Assembly: GCF_021190915.1 (NCBI RefSeq)
Contig: NZ_JAIOAP010000013.1
Coordinates: 62,001 to 126,000, forward strand
Direction of reading: 5' to 3'
DNA length: 64,000 nt
Source: Cohnella silvisoli
GTDB lineage: Bacteria; Bacillota; Bacilli; Paenibacillales; Paenibacillaceae
Part shown: one piece after another, positions 16,816 through 24,581 of the stretch
How positions within the stretch are numbered: the stretch's first letter is position 1
Layout: each line of letters starts with the position of its first letter
The notes under the pieces: generated by a model
Database searches by the model: none
The model's input: only the letters and a program-made list of their open reading frames with translations
Told to the model about the DNA's origin: nothing
Made by a program: the position numbers and the translations under genes

Positions 16816-16845
16816 TTGACAACTAGGAATAGTGTGGAATATGAT
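16816..16845 (+). promoter_or_regulatory. Promoter of the secreted Sbp gene
   Basis: TTGACA (16816-16821), 18-bp spacer, TATGAT (16840-16845). It is the mirror partner of the minus-strand promoter: the two -35 boxes face away from each other 14 bp apart, so one dimeric regulator could touch both. Confidence 0.78.
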
Positions 16846-16891
16846 GGAATCAATCAAAAGGATCGTGCCATCGCGCCGACCGGTAAACCGG

Positions 16892-16960
16892 AGGCCCCGA
16901 CTTCACATCCGCATTGCTGCTTGTATTGAGCTATGCGTGTGTTTGGAATCGGGGCCTTTT
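16892..16960 (+). ncRNA. Leader hairpin with terminator-like tail (candidate attenuator)
   Basis: AGGCCCCGA (16892-16900) pairs with TCGGGGCCT (16949-16957). Inside, CACA-CGCAT pairs with ATGCG-TGTG, giving one long interrupted stem followed by TTTT. A small CCGG-TAAA-CCGG hairpin lies just upstream. The whole sits between promoter and start codon of the Sbp gene. It matches no riboswitch class that I recognise. Confidence 0.5.
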
Positions 16961-17001
16961 GCGTTCACCCCATTTTCCAAACAAAAAGGAGAGTCATTCG
17001 C

Positions 17002-18027
17002 ATGAAGAAATCATTCCGCTTTATCCTGCTTACCGCATTAGCATTTATCCTGACCACGACAACCGTATTCGGTGCCGTCACGAAGAAATCGGAAAAGAAA
17101 AGCGTCAACCTGCTTAACGTCTCTTACGATCCGACCCGCGAATTGTACGTAGCCTACAACGCCGCGTTCGCCAAGTACTGGGAGAAGAAAACAGGCCAGA
17201 AAGTTACGATCAAACAATCTCATGGCGGTTCCGGTGCGCAAGCCCGTTCCGTCATTGACGGACTGGAAGCCGATGTCGTTACTTTGGCGCTTGAATACGA
17301 CGTAACCGCGATCGAGAACAAAGGCTTGATCTCCAAAGGCTGGCAGAAGCGCCTGGCGAACAATAGCGCGCCTTACAAATCCACTATCGTCTTCCTGGTA
17401 CGCAAGGGCAATCCGAAGAACATCAAAGATTGGGACGATCTTATCAAATCCGATGTTAAAGTCATCACGCCTAATCCTAAAACTTCCGGCGGTGCACGTT
17501 GGAACTACCTAGCTGCATGGGGCTATGCGCTTAAAAACAACAACAACAGCCAAGATAAAGCGAAAGATTTCGTCAAAAAGCTGTTCCAGAATGTTCCCGT
17601 ACTCGATACAGGCGCAAGGGGTTCGACGAATACTTTCATTGAAAAAGGGATCGGCGACGTACTCATCGCATGGGAGAACGAAGCCTATCTCGCGAAAAAA
17701 GAATACGGCGATAAGTTTGAAATCGTCACTCCCTCGCTAAGTATCCTTGCTGAACCAACAGTAGCCGTCGTTACCAAAAACGTAAATAAACATGATACTC
17801 GCCAAGTGGCTACCGCTTATCTGGACTATCTGTATACCGAAGAAGGCCAAAGAATCGCGGCGAAAAACTTTTACCGCCCAATCAATGCTAAAGTAGCCAA
17901 GGAATTCGCAAGCAACTTCCCTACGTTGAATCTGATTTCGATCAAAGATTTCGGCGGTTGGGATAAAGCGCAAGCCGAACACTTCGCCGACAAAGGGACG
18001 TTCGATCAAATTTATTTGAAAAAATAA
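17002..18027 (+). CDS. Sulfate ABC transporter substrate-binding protein (Sbp), non-lipoprotein
   Basis: Binds sulfate or thiosulfate for ABC import. About 341 aa with the canonical Sbp motifs [61 protein letters not shown] and [11 protein letters not shown]. The signal peptide ([21 protein letters not shown]) ends in a signal peptidase I-type site with no Cys, so the protein is predicted to be released, whereas most Gram-positive binding proteins are lipid-anchored. The start is ATG 17002 behind GGAGA. No CysT/CysW/CysA genes are in the window, so the permease must be elsewhere. Regulation likely involves the shared divergent promoter region and a leader hairpin. Confidence 0.92.
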   Translation: MKKSFRFILLTALAFILTTTTVFGAVTKKSEKKSVNLLNVSYDPTRELYVAYNAAFAKYWEKKTGQKVTIKQSHGGSGAQARSVIDGLEADVVTLALEYDVTAIENKGLISKGWQKRLANNSAPYKSTIVFLVRKGNPKNIKDWDDLIKSDVKVITPNPKTSGGARWNYLAAWGYALKNNNNSQDKAKDFVKKLFQNVPVLDTGARGSTNTFIEKGIGDVLIAWENEAYLAKKEYGDKFEIVTPSLSILAEPTVAVVTKNVNKHDTRQVATAYLDYLYTEEGQRIAAKNFYRPINAKVAKEFASNFPTLNLISIKDFGGWDKAQAEHFADKGTFDQIYLKK

Positions 18028-18075
18028 TCGATAAAGTCAGGAAAAACCATCCATTACAGGCGAGGGGTAAACCAT

Positions 18076-19521
18076 ATGTCCAATACACTTTCACGTCCAA
18101 CGATCCGCAAAGGATTATTGATTGCGGCCGCCGCTCTAGCGGCCGTGCAAATCGCAAGCTTCGGCTATGTGTCCTCGGCTTCGGCCGCAGCAAAGAGCAT
18201 CGTGATTACCATAGACGGAAACGTTCAGTCCGGTTGGACGTCCGCAGCGATTAACGGAACAACGTATTTACCGGTTAAACCATTCGCCGCTGCTCTAGGG
18301 GCAACGCTTAAATGGGAGCAAGCAACCAAAACGACGACGCTTACCCAAGGCGCTCGGACAGTGAAATTCGGCATTAACTCCAAGTCTGCTGTCATTAATG
18401 GCAAGAGCGTTGCGCTTACGAATGCCGCAGCGCTATGGAAAGACGGTATCGTGTGGGTTTCAGCCCGATTTATCGCGGATTCGTTCGGCGCTCAAATCGC
18501 TTTGGACGGCACCACCTCGACGTTAGCTATAACGCCTAGATTGCATCCATACGTTAGCGATGGCAAACAAGGTTACGTGAACGTTTTTGGCGAAACGGTT
18601 ATTGCTCCTAAATTCGAGGAAGCCAATGACTTTAAAGAAGGATTGGCTATCGTTAAACAGGGCGGAAAGTACGGCTATATCGATATTCAAGGCAAATTCG
18701 TAATCGCCGCTCAGTTCAACGAGGCATACGACTTCTCGGATGGAGTTGCGCTTGTCGTGAATGACGGCAAATCATCTTATATCGATGCGAAAGGCAAAAC
18801 CGTACTGACTCCGGAGTATGATGAAGCGTTCGATTTCTCGGGAGGTTTGGCGCTTGTCCGTAAGGGTGACCTGTTCGGATACATCGATCATACGGGTAAA
18901 GAAGTCATCCCAGTGCAGTTCGAAGATGCGTTCTACTTCTCGAACGGCTTGGCTGGCGTACAAATCGACGGCAAATACGGTTATATCGATAAAACGGGCA
19001 ATGTCGTTATTCCGGCAACGTTCCAGCACGTTTCCGATTTCAGCGGTGGCCTTGGACTTGTTCAAGCGGAAGGAGCAGACGGCGAAGGTTCGTTCGGCTT
19101 CGTGAATACGAAGGGCGAGTTTGTCATTTCCGCGACCTATGGTCAAGGCTTCTCCTTTAGCGAAGGCTTAGCCGCAGTGGCGACGGACGGAGTGTTCAGC
19201 TACGTGAATGGCAAAGGCGCGACGGTGTTGAGCACGAAGTATGAGGACGTCGGCGATTTCCACGATGGCTTGGCCTCTTTCGAGGAAGGCGGCAAATACG
19301 GTTTCATCAATAAAAAAGGCGAAGTCGTCATCAAAGCGATCTACGATTCGGTCGAAGCGTTCGATAAAGGGCTGGCTCGCGTCATTACGGGCACGACGGC
19401 CAACCTGATCGACATCAAGGGCAAAGTCGTAGCCCAAGCAAAGCCTCCTGAAGTTGCCGCTCCCGAAACTCCTGCTGCGCCTGCAGCACCTGCGGCTACT
19501 ACTCCCGCACCTGCTAAATAA
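18076..19521 (+). CDS. Secreted copper-amine-oxidase-N domain and WG-repeat protein
   Basis: 481 aa. A signal peptide (residues 1-38, ending SSASAA) leads into a copper amine oxidase N1-like domain (INGTTYLPVKPFAAALGATL, SARFIADSFGAQI; residues ~45-155). About ten WG/KWG-type beta repeats follow, of the form GKYGYIDxxGKxVIxxxFxxAxDFxxGLAxV (residues ~160-455). The tail is Pro/Ala-rich. Such proteins are surface or secreted binding modules; no catalytic residues are visible and a role in adhesion or wall binding is only inferred. It lies 48 bp after the Sbp gene on the same strand with its own ribosome site (GCGAGGGG) and could be cotranscribed. A terminator follows. Confidence 0.9.
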   Translation: MSNTLSRPTIRKGLLIAAAALAAVQIASFGYVSSASAAAKSIVITIDGNVQSGWTSAAINGTTYLPVKPFAAALGATLKWEQATKTTTLTQGARTVKFGINSKSAVINGKSVALTNAAALWKDGIVWVSARFIADSFGAQIALDGTTSTLAITPRLHPYVSDGKQGYVNVFGETVIAPKFEEANDFKEGLAIVKQGGKYGYIDIQGKFVIAAQFNEAYDFSDGVALVVNDGKSSYIDAKGKTVLTPEYDEAFDFSGGLALVRKGDLFGYIDHTGKEVIPVQFEDAFYFSNGLAGVQIDGKYGYIDKTGNVVIPATFQHVSDFSGGLGLVQAEGADGEGSFGFVNTKGEFVISATYGQGFSFSEGLAAVATDGVFSYVNGKGATVLSTKYEDVGDFHDGLASFEEGGKYGFINKKGEVVIKAIYDSVEAFDKGLARVITGTTANLIDIKGKVVAQAKPPEVAAPETPAAPAAPAATTPAPAK

Positions 19522-19539
19522 ATAGCATATACGAATAGC

Positions 19540-19577
19540 AAGGAGCTCCTAATCCGAAGGGATAGGGAGCTCCTTTT
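19540..19577. terminator. Terminator after the WG-repeat gene
   Basis: AAGGAGCTCC-ATCC pairs with GGAT-GGAGCTCCTT around a 4-nt loop (two TA/AG mismatches), followed by TTTTCTG. It lies between convergent genes and has A-runs on neither side, so it mainly serves the plus strand. Confidence 0.85.
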
Positions 19578-19613
19578 CTGTGTACTAAGGTATGAGTTCA
19601 ACAATCGGACGCG

Positions 19614-20648
19614 TCAGGTAGAAACAAGCTGTTCCCATGCCTCGGTTACGTTTTGCTCATTCCAATCGAGCCCGATTAATACTAAGTATGAATCCGCATC
19701 GTAATAGGCTGCCGGTTCCCAGGTTACCCTTTTCCCCGCGAATTGGAGCTGGTAAACCTTGTTTTTTCGGGGTATCCGAACAAAGCCTTTGGCCCTAAGC
19801 AGGTTGTTTCCTTGCGCACCAAGAAACTTCTCGATCTCCTTCGGAGTCACGCTGCTGTCGGCAGGAAGCTGAAGCGATATCGTGCTTATTCGTGAGAAAG
19901 AAGGTGCAGGGCGGGTCTCCGGAGTCGTTGCACTGTACGTATCGTTGGCAGAATCCTTTTTCTTGACGAGGGGGGACCGGCCAGGACGCATGACACGCGA
20001 TCCCACGGCTGCTCCCTGAGCTGCTTCGATCCCACCAAGTATAGGTTCAAGGTCGATCACGCTATGTTCGGCGCGCATCAGGAGGGAGCTCGCGTTCTGC
20101 TTGCGGATTTCTTTTTCGATTTTAACCAGTTTATCGGCTTTTACCAGATCGACCTTATTGAGAATGAGCAGATCGGCTGTTTCGATTTGTCGGCGCAACG
20201 TACGTACCAATTGCCGATCCGTATCGAGCCAGCTATTGTATTCCAGGACGTGCTCTGCATCCATTACCGTTACGACCTTATGCAGCTTCACCTTTGCAAT
20301 GAGCTCTGCTTCGCTTAACGCTAGCGCGACTTCCTCTGGGTTGGCGACGCCGGTTAGTTCTATGAACACAATATCCGGCTTGAGCAATAGCAATTCCTTC
20401 AGCTTACCGGCTAACTCTTGCTTGCGGGAGCAACAGACGCAGCCATCCAATAGCTTCTGAATGCCGAGGTCCTTGCCCATTGGGTTCAGTCCGATCCCGT
20501 CGACATCCCGTTTGCCGAGTTCGTTCATGAGAATCGCTGGTTTCAAACCCTTATGCAGCGTGGCTTCCAATAATCTCAGGAGCAACGTCGTTTTGCCGCT
20601 TCCCAGAAATCCGCTTAAGACGATGGCAGGCACTCTAATCGGAATCAA
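19614..20648 (-). CDS. COG0523/CobW-family GTPase (G3E), copy 1
   Basis: Metal-chaperone-type GTPase of 344 aa. It has Walker A GFLGSGKTTLLLRLLEA, the metal-binding GCVCCSRKQE (CxCC), IELTGVANPEE and NKVDLV. The C-terminal CobW-C domain is SLQLPADSSVTPKEIEKFL to the end. It is a divergent member: it lacks the Asp/His-rich loop of copy 3, and its second motif reads MNELGKRDVDG instead of NEFG. Family members deliver Zn, Co or other metals to target enzymes. Zinc is inferred from the neighbours. It is divergent from copy 2 with a Zur box between them. Confidence 0.9.
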   Translation of the reverse strand: MIPIRVPAIVLSGFLGSGKTTLLLRLLEATLHKGLKPAILMNELGKRDVDGIGLNPMGKDLGIQKLLDGCVCCSRKQELAGKLKELLLLKPDIVFIELTGVANPEEVALALSEAELIAKVKLHKVVTVMDAEHVLEYNSWLDTDRQLVRTLRRQIETADLLILNKVDLVKADKLVKIEKEIRKQNASSLLMRAEHSVIDLEPILGGIEAAQGAAVGSRVMRPGRSPLVKKKDSANDTYSATTPETRPAPSFSRISTISLQLPADSSVTPKEIEKFLGAQGNNLLRAKGFVRIPRKNKVYQLQFAGKRVTWEPAAYYDADSYLVLIGLDWNEQNVTEAWEQLVST

Positions 20649-20658
20649 CTCCTATCGA

Positions 20659-20687
20659 TTGACATCAATCATTAGATCGTCTATCTT
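20659..20687 (+). promoter_or_regulatory. Promoter of GTPase copy 2
   Basis: TTGACA (20659-20664), 17-bp spacer, TATCTT (20682-20687), directly followed by a Zur box over the expected start of transcription. Confidence 0.55.
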
Positions 20688-20691
20688 TTTG

Positions 20692-20706
20692 ATGTAATAA
20701 TTACGA
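20692..20706. promoter_or_regulatory. Zur box 1 (divergent GTPase genes)
   Basis: ATGTAATAATTACGA, 13 of 15 matches to the Bacillus Zur 7-1-7 operator TCGTAATNATTACGA as recalled from the literature. The position between divergent genes suits repression of one or both. Confidence 0.7.
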
Positions 20707-20724
20707 ATAAAAGAAGGTTTAACT

Positions 20725-21693
20725 ATGACGAATCCTATCGTTCCCATACATGTATTAACCGGTTTTCTTGGCAGCGGCAAAACAACGGTGCTTCTCGCTC
20801 TGCTAGAACGATTAAAGGCTGAAGGCAAACGTCCCGCGGTCATCATCAATGAATTCGGCGATGCGGACGTGGATGGCTTATTGGTACAGGATGACATACC
20901 GACGGAGTCTATGCTTGGCGGATGTATTTGCTGTACGATCCGAGGAGATCTGAGCATGACGATATTGGATTTGTATGAGCGATATAATCCTGACATTCTA
21001 CTTATCGAAGCTACCGGAGCCGCTCATCCCGCGGAGATTATAGAAGGCGTATCGGATGCCTCTCTTCTGACGAGAACCGAGTTAAGAACTATCGTCAACG
21101 TGATCGATGCTCGTATGCTCCTGGATACCTATACACAATCAACCAACCGGGAAGCCCGTTTGTACAAGAGCCAAATTCAAACGGCTGGATGGCTGTTGCT
21201 AAACAAAATCGATCGGGTGCCGATAGAGAGCCTTCCTGAGCTTGAGAAATGGATTCGTCAATATAACGAACATGCCCCGTTAGTCGCTACGATTAAAGGC
21301 AGCGAGGGCTTGGGATTCATGGATTCGCATACGCAGGTTAACCCCGGCGATATTGTCGCACAAAGAGAGGGGGCAGCCGACCTCGCAATGGAGGAGGATG
21401 GGGAAGACTCCCACTCATCGCTGACGGTCAAAACTTATTACTTGGACGAACCTATCGATCGGCAATCGTTTCAGTCCGCCTGTCTTTCCTTGCCCCATGG
21501 CCTTCATCGGATGAAGGGGATCGTCCGGTTCGCCGGCGAGCAAGGACTTCATCTCATCCAGTATGCTTACCGCGAACTGGAGATGATGCCGATACAGCCG
21601 CAGAAGGCCGTGCAAGAAGTCCTTGTCGTCATCGGGGAGTCGGATGCCCTGTCGGAAGCCAATGAAGCCATGCTGGAAATTATCGGGTTCTAA
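20725..21693 (+). CDS. COG0523/CobW-family GTPase, copy 2
   Basis: 322-aa G3E GTPase with Walker A GFLGSGKTTVLLALLE, INEFGDADVDG, the metal motif GGCICCTIRGD, IEATGAAHPAEI and the base-recognition motif NKID. The C-terminal domain starts at about residue 230 (SSLTVKTYYLDEPIDRQSF). A short acidic/His stretch (MEEDGEDSHSS) separates the two domains and may bind metal. The start ATG follows GAAGGTTTAACT. It converges with copy 3; the two stops are 2 bp apart. The Zur box upstream makes zinc-starvation induction likely. Confidence 0.92.
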   Translation: MTNPIVPIHVLTGFLGSGKTTVLLALLERLKAEGKRPAVIINEFGDADVDGLLVQDDIPTESMLGGCICCTIRGDLSMTILDLYERYNPDILLIEATGAAHPAEIIEGVSDASLLTRTELRTIVNVIDARMLLDTYTQSTNREARLYKSQIQTAGWLLLNKIDRVPIESLPELEKWIRQYNEHAPLVATIKGSEGLGFMDSHTQVNPGDIVAQREGAADLAMEEDGEDSHSSLTVKTYYLDEPIDRQSFQSACLSLPHGLHRMKGIVRFAGEQGLHLIQYAYRELEMMPIQPQKAVQEVLVVIGESDALSEANEAMLEIIGF

Positions 21694-21695
21694 GC

Positions 21696-22700
21696 TTAGG
21701 AAGCCACGCAACCCGCAAATTGTTTCTTGAACCAAGCTTCATCCAGGTTGCGCCCGATAATGACGAATTCGCTCAGCGGGACCTCGTTGCTCTTCCAAGC
21801 GCGATCGGCATAGGAACTGAACAGCATGTGGATGCCTTGGAATACGACGCGCCGATCGACTCCCTTAATATGTAGAACTCCTTTGTAACGGAAGGTGTCC
21901 GTACCATGATCCTGCAGCCATTCGTTTAGGAATTGATTAACCTTGTCGATGTCAAGCGGGCGCGTTTCCCGGAAAAATAAAGAGGTGACATCGTCGTCGT
22001 GATCATGGTCTTCCTCTTCAAGGAATCCGGGATCGATTTCAAGCTTCTTAGCCAAATCGAATGCTTCGATTCCGAGAATATGCGCAACATCGATCTTCGA
22101 TTGCAGCGTCCGGTATTGCTTGGCAGCCGGATTCATGGCGCGAAGGCGTTGCTCTAGCTGGAGAAGATCGGCTTCCGGCACCAAGTCCGTCTTGTTCAGA
22201 AGAAGGACGTCCGCGAATGCGACCTGTTCTTGCGCTTCATGGCCCTCGTCGAGATGCTGCCCGGCGTGCTTGGCGTCGACAACGGTGACGATCGCATCCA
22301 AGCGGTAGAAATCGGCAATCGTTTCATCCACGAAAAAAGTCTGGGCAACGGGAGCTGGATCGGCTAATCCCGTCGTTTCGATCAATACGCGGTCAAAACC
22401 GGCTTTCCGTTGGTCCCCCTGGCCTTGTTTCGCTTCCATGAGCTCGGTGAGAATCCGAATAAGGTCACCCCGGACCGTACAGCAAATGCAACCGTTGTTC
22501 ATTTCGATGATTTCCTCATCCGCGCCGACGATCAGTTGATTGTCGATGCCGACTTCTCCAAACTCGTTCACGATGATCGCGATCTTCTGCCCGTGATCGG
22601 CGGTAAGGACATGGTTCAGCAGCGTCGTTTTCCCAGCCCCTAGAAATCCCGTTAATATCGTGACCGGAATGCGAGAATCCTCTTGTTGAATCGTTGTCAT
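21696..22700 (-). CDS. COG0523/CobW-family GTPase with His/Asp loop, copy 3
   Basis: 334-aa G3E GTPase: GFLGAGKTTLLNHVL, VNEFGEVGIDNQL, the metal motif NGCICCTVRGD, IETTGLADPAPVAQTFF, LLNKTDLV. Between the GTPase and C-terminal domains is the metal-binding loop EEEDHDHDDDVTS, and the C-terminal half keeps YKGVLHIKGVDRRVVFQG. This is the closest in layout to YjiA/ZagA-type zinc chaperones. I chose ATG 22700 rather than 22709 because GAGG touches the first ATG but lies 9 nt from the second. A Zur box lies about 20 bp upstream. Confidence 0.92.
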   Translation of the reverse strand: MTTIQQEDSRIPVTILTGFLGAGKTTLLNHVLTADHGQKIAIIVNEFGEVGIDNQLIVGADEEIIEMNNGCICCTVRGDLIRILTELMEAKQGQGDQRKAGFDRVLIETTGLADPAPVAQTFFVDETIADFYRLDAIVTVVDAKHAGQHLDEGHEAQEQVAFADVLLLNKTDLVPEADLLQLEQRLRAMNPAAKQYRTLQSKIDVAHILGIEAFDLAKKLEIDPGFLEEEDHDHDDDVTSLFFRETRPLDIDKVNQFLNEWLQDHGTDTFRYKGVLHIKGVDRRVVFQGIHMLFSSYADRAWKSNEVPLSEFVIIGRNLDEAWFKKQFAGCVAS

Positions 22701-22721
22701 TGGCTTCATCCTCGTCTTTAA

Positions 22722-22736
22722 TTGTAATTATTACGT
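22722..22736. promoter_or_regulatory. Zur box 2 (upstream of GTPase copy 3)
   Basis: TTGTAATTATTACGT, 13 of 15 matches to TCGTAATNATTACGA. Confidence 0.7.
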
Positions 22737-22808
22737 ATAGTAAGTATAAAATTTCGAAAATTCAAAGTCAAATCTAGTCCTTGTCTTTTCGATTCCCTGA
22801 TTATATAA

Positions 22809-22823
22809 TCGTAATAATTACAA
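22809..22823. promoter_or_regulatory. Zur box 3 (upstream of the 2Fe-2S protein gene)
   Basis: TCGTAATAATTACAA, 14 of 15 matches to TCGTAATNATTACGA. It lies 20 bp before the GTG start, so a bound repressor would block transcription of the ferredoxin-methyltransferase pair. Confidence 0.75.
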
Positions 22824-22844
22824 TTAAATTAAAGGAGGCCTACT

Positions 22845-23201
22845 GTGAGCACATGGAACCTGCAGGGCTTGCAAACCCACTTGCTTATTTGCAATGGAGA
22901 AAGCTGCATGCTTCGCCAGGGAGAAGAGGTTACCGCAGCGATCAGAGAAGAAATATCGAGACTAGGTGCGGATCATCTTATTCACACGACTCGTACTCGT
23001 TGCAACGGGAGATGCGTGGATGCGTGCGTCGTTATCGCGTACCCGGAAGGATCCTGGTATAGAGACATGACGCCCGCGACCGGCAAGGAGCTCGTTCGGA
23101 ACCTCATCGACGGCCGCAAACTTGAAGACCGACTGCTCTACTCGTTTAATCCATACGCGACGCCATCAGGGATTTCAGTGAAAGGACAGGACCGTAAATG
23201 A
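22845..23201 (+). CDS. Thioredoxin-like [2Fe-2S] ferredoxin protein
   Basis: 118 aa. Cys at 16 and 21 (LLICNGESC) and at 53 and 57 (RTRCNGRC) fit the thioredoxin-fold 2Fe-2S cluster site; an extra Cys61 replaces the usual Gly-Pro after the second pair. The following VIAYPEGSWYRDMTPATGKELVRNLIDG is the conserved core of this family (found in Paenibacillus and cyanobacteria). The GTG start follows AAAGGAGG. The stop overlaps the methyltransferase start (ATGA), so translation is coupled. A Zur box upstream predicts expression under zinc limitation; the electron partner is unknown. Confidence 0.88.
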   Translation: MSTWNLQGLQTHLLICNGESCMLRQGEEVTAAIREEISRLGADHLIHTTRTRCNGRCVDACVVIAYPEGSWYRDMTPATGKELVRNLIDGRKLEDRLLYSFNPYATPSGISVKGQDRK

Positions 23202-23941
23202 ATAACTGGTATGAGGAAAGTTTTGGCGAAGACTACTTGCTCGTCTATAAACACCGGGACATGCAGGGAGCGGCAGTCGAAGTCAGAAAAATGATCGCGT
23301 GGTTGGAGCTTCCTGGCCAGAGCCATGTACTGGACCTTTGCTGCGGTATGGGAAGACACGCAATGGCACTAGCTGAAGCGGGCTTCCGAGTGACGGGCGT
23401 CGACTTGTCCCCGGTGCTTCTGAAGAAGGCGCGCGCCTCCGATCCTGCCAATAGAATTCGTTGGATCGAAAGCGACATGCGCTCATTGCCTTGCGACGAG
23501 ACGTTTATAGAAGGATTTGATGCGGTCGTAAATCTGTTCACATCCTTTGGTTATTTCGAAGAGGACGAAGAGCAGTTAAAAGTGCTGAAACAAATTCGGC
23601 AAGCATTGAAACCGGGAGGCCGCTTCATTATCGACTATATAAATGCGCGGTACACTGTCGATCATCTGGTCTTTTTTTCGGAACGCAAGGTTGGAGAAAA
23701 TGCGATCTTGGAGACACGCCGAATTCAAGACGGATTCGTCACGAAAGAAATCATCGTTCTGGGATCGGGCAGACCGGCGCGCAGATATAGAGAACGAATC
23801 AAGCTCTATTCGCTGGATACGTTAACGGACCTGCTGGACGAAGCGGGGCTAGCCATAGACAATGTCCACGGTAATTATAATGAGGCGCTCTATGACGATC
23901 GACTTTCGCCGCGGATGATCATGGTGGGACACCGGATTTAA
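23198..23941 (+). CDS. Class I SAM-dependent methyltransferase
   Basis: 247 aa, Rossmann fold with motif I VLDLCCGMGRHAMALAEAG, motif II TGVDLSPVLLKKA, DMRSLPC, and GFDAVVNLFTSFGYF followed by LKPGGRFIIDY. It resembles small-molecule and ubiE-like enzymes; the substrate is not readable. Four-base overlap with the 2Fe-2S gene indicates a coupled pair. The pairing with a ferredoxin and the Zur box suggest a role in zinc-starvation metabolism, but that is inference. Confidence 0.9.
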   Translation: MNNWYEESFGEDYLLVYKHRDMQGAAVEVRKMIAWLELPGQSHVLDLCCGMGRHAMALAEAGFRVTGVDLSPVLLKKARASDPANRIRWIESDMRSLPCDETFIEGFDAVVNLFTSFGYFEEDEEQLKVLKQIRQALKPGGRFIIDYINARYTVDHLVFFSERKVGENAILETRRIQDGFVTKEIIVLGSGRPARRYRERIKLYSLDTLTDLLDEAGLAIDNVHGNYNEALYDDRLSPRMIMVGHRI

Positions 23942-23977
23942 TGATCGAGTTTCACAGCGGCATGCTCAACCTTTTTC

Positions 23978-24019
23978 TTGACATAATTAATAGTAAACAT
24001 TACATTTAATAAATGTAAT
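23978..24019 (+). promoter_or_regulatory. Promoter with a 10-1-10 palindrome, upstream of zur
   Basis: TTGACA (23978-23983), 17-bp spacer, TACATT (24001-24006). A perfect inverted repeat, arms ATTACATTTA and TAAATGTAAT around a single A (23999-24019), covers the -10 box. It is related to the Zur operator in its ATTAC/GTAAT core but is longer and AT-richer. Confidence 0.6.
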
Positions 24020-24085
24020 TGCTACGATTAACAACAATCGCATTGTGGGCAAAGACGAATTTGTCGCTCTTTTTTTGAATACAAT

Positions 24086-24100
24086 ACGTAATCATTACGA
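24086..24100. promoter_or_regulatory. Zur box 4 (upstream of zur)
   Basis: ACGTAATCATTACGA, 14 of 15 matches to TCGTAATNATTACGA, 22 bp before the zur start; implies autoregulation of zur and the znu operon. Confidence 0.78.
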
Positions 24101-24122
24101 ACTGGCAAAGGGGTGAATCCGC

Positions 24123-24551
24123 ATGGCGAACCCGGAAACGGAACAGATCATTCAAATGATATCCCGCAACGGCTTACGGGTTACCGAGCAACGCAAGTCC
24201 ATCGCCGAATTGTTCGCGGGCACCTCGGATTTGTTAACGCCGATGCAGGTCTATCATTATCTCGGGTCGAAGCATCGGGGACTCAGCTACGATACGGTAT
24301 ATCGCAATCTGAAGCTGTTGCAGGAGATGGGAGTACTCGAGCCGTTCTACAACAAAGACGGAGTGAAATTCGGCGTCAACCGAACCCCCTCCGATGCTCA
24401 GCAGCATCATTTCGTATGTATGAATTGCGACATCGTTTATCCCTTTGAATCCAGCACTACAGCCGTGATACCGCAATTGCCGGCGGAATTCAAAGCTGTC
24501 ATTCATCGGCATGAGGTTCTTGGGTATTGCGCCGATTGCAGCAAGTCATAA
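24123..24551 (+). CDS. zur: Fur-family zinc-uptake regulator Zur
   Basis: 142-aa Fur-family repressor. N-terminal winged helix: NGLRVTEQRKSIAELF, TPMQVYHYL, GLSYDTVYRNLKLLQEMGVLEPF. The regulatory metal site lies in QQHHFVCMNCD and the C-terminal structural Zn site uses CMNC plus GYCADC. Assignment as Zur rather than Fur or PerR rests on the neighbours (znuCBA immediately downstream, COG0523 genes around) and on the matching operator. Upstream there is a Zur box, so it is probably autoregulated. The next gene starts 30 bp away. Confidence 0.93.
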   Translation: MANPETEQIIQMISRNGLRVTEQRKSIAELFAGTSDLLTPMQVYHYLGSKHRGLSYDTVYRNLKLLQEMGVLEPFYNKDGVKFGVNRTPSDAQQHHFVCMNCDIVYPFESSTTAVIPQLPAEFKAVIHRHEVLGYCADCSKS

Positions 24552-24581
24552 GCAAGTAATCTACTAGCAAAGGGTGAAGAA

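Noticed and set aside
16861-16960. SAM (S-box) riboswitch before sbp
   Set aside because: The conserved S-box core (AGAGG-TGGAGGGA-like segments and the kink-turn) is absent.
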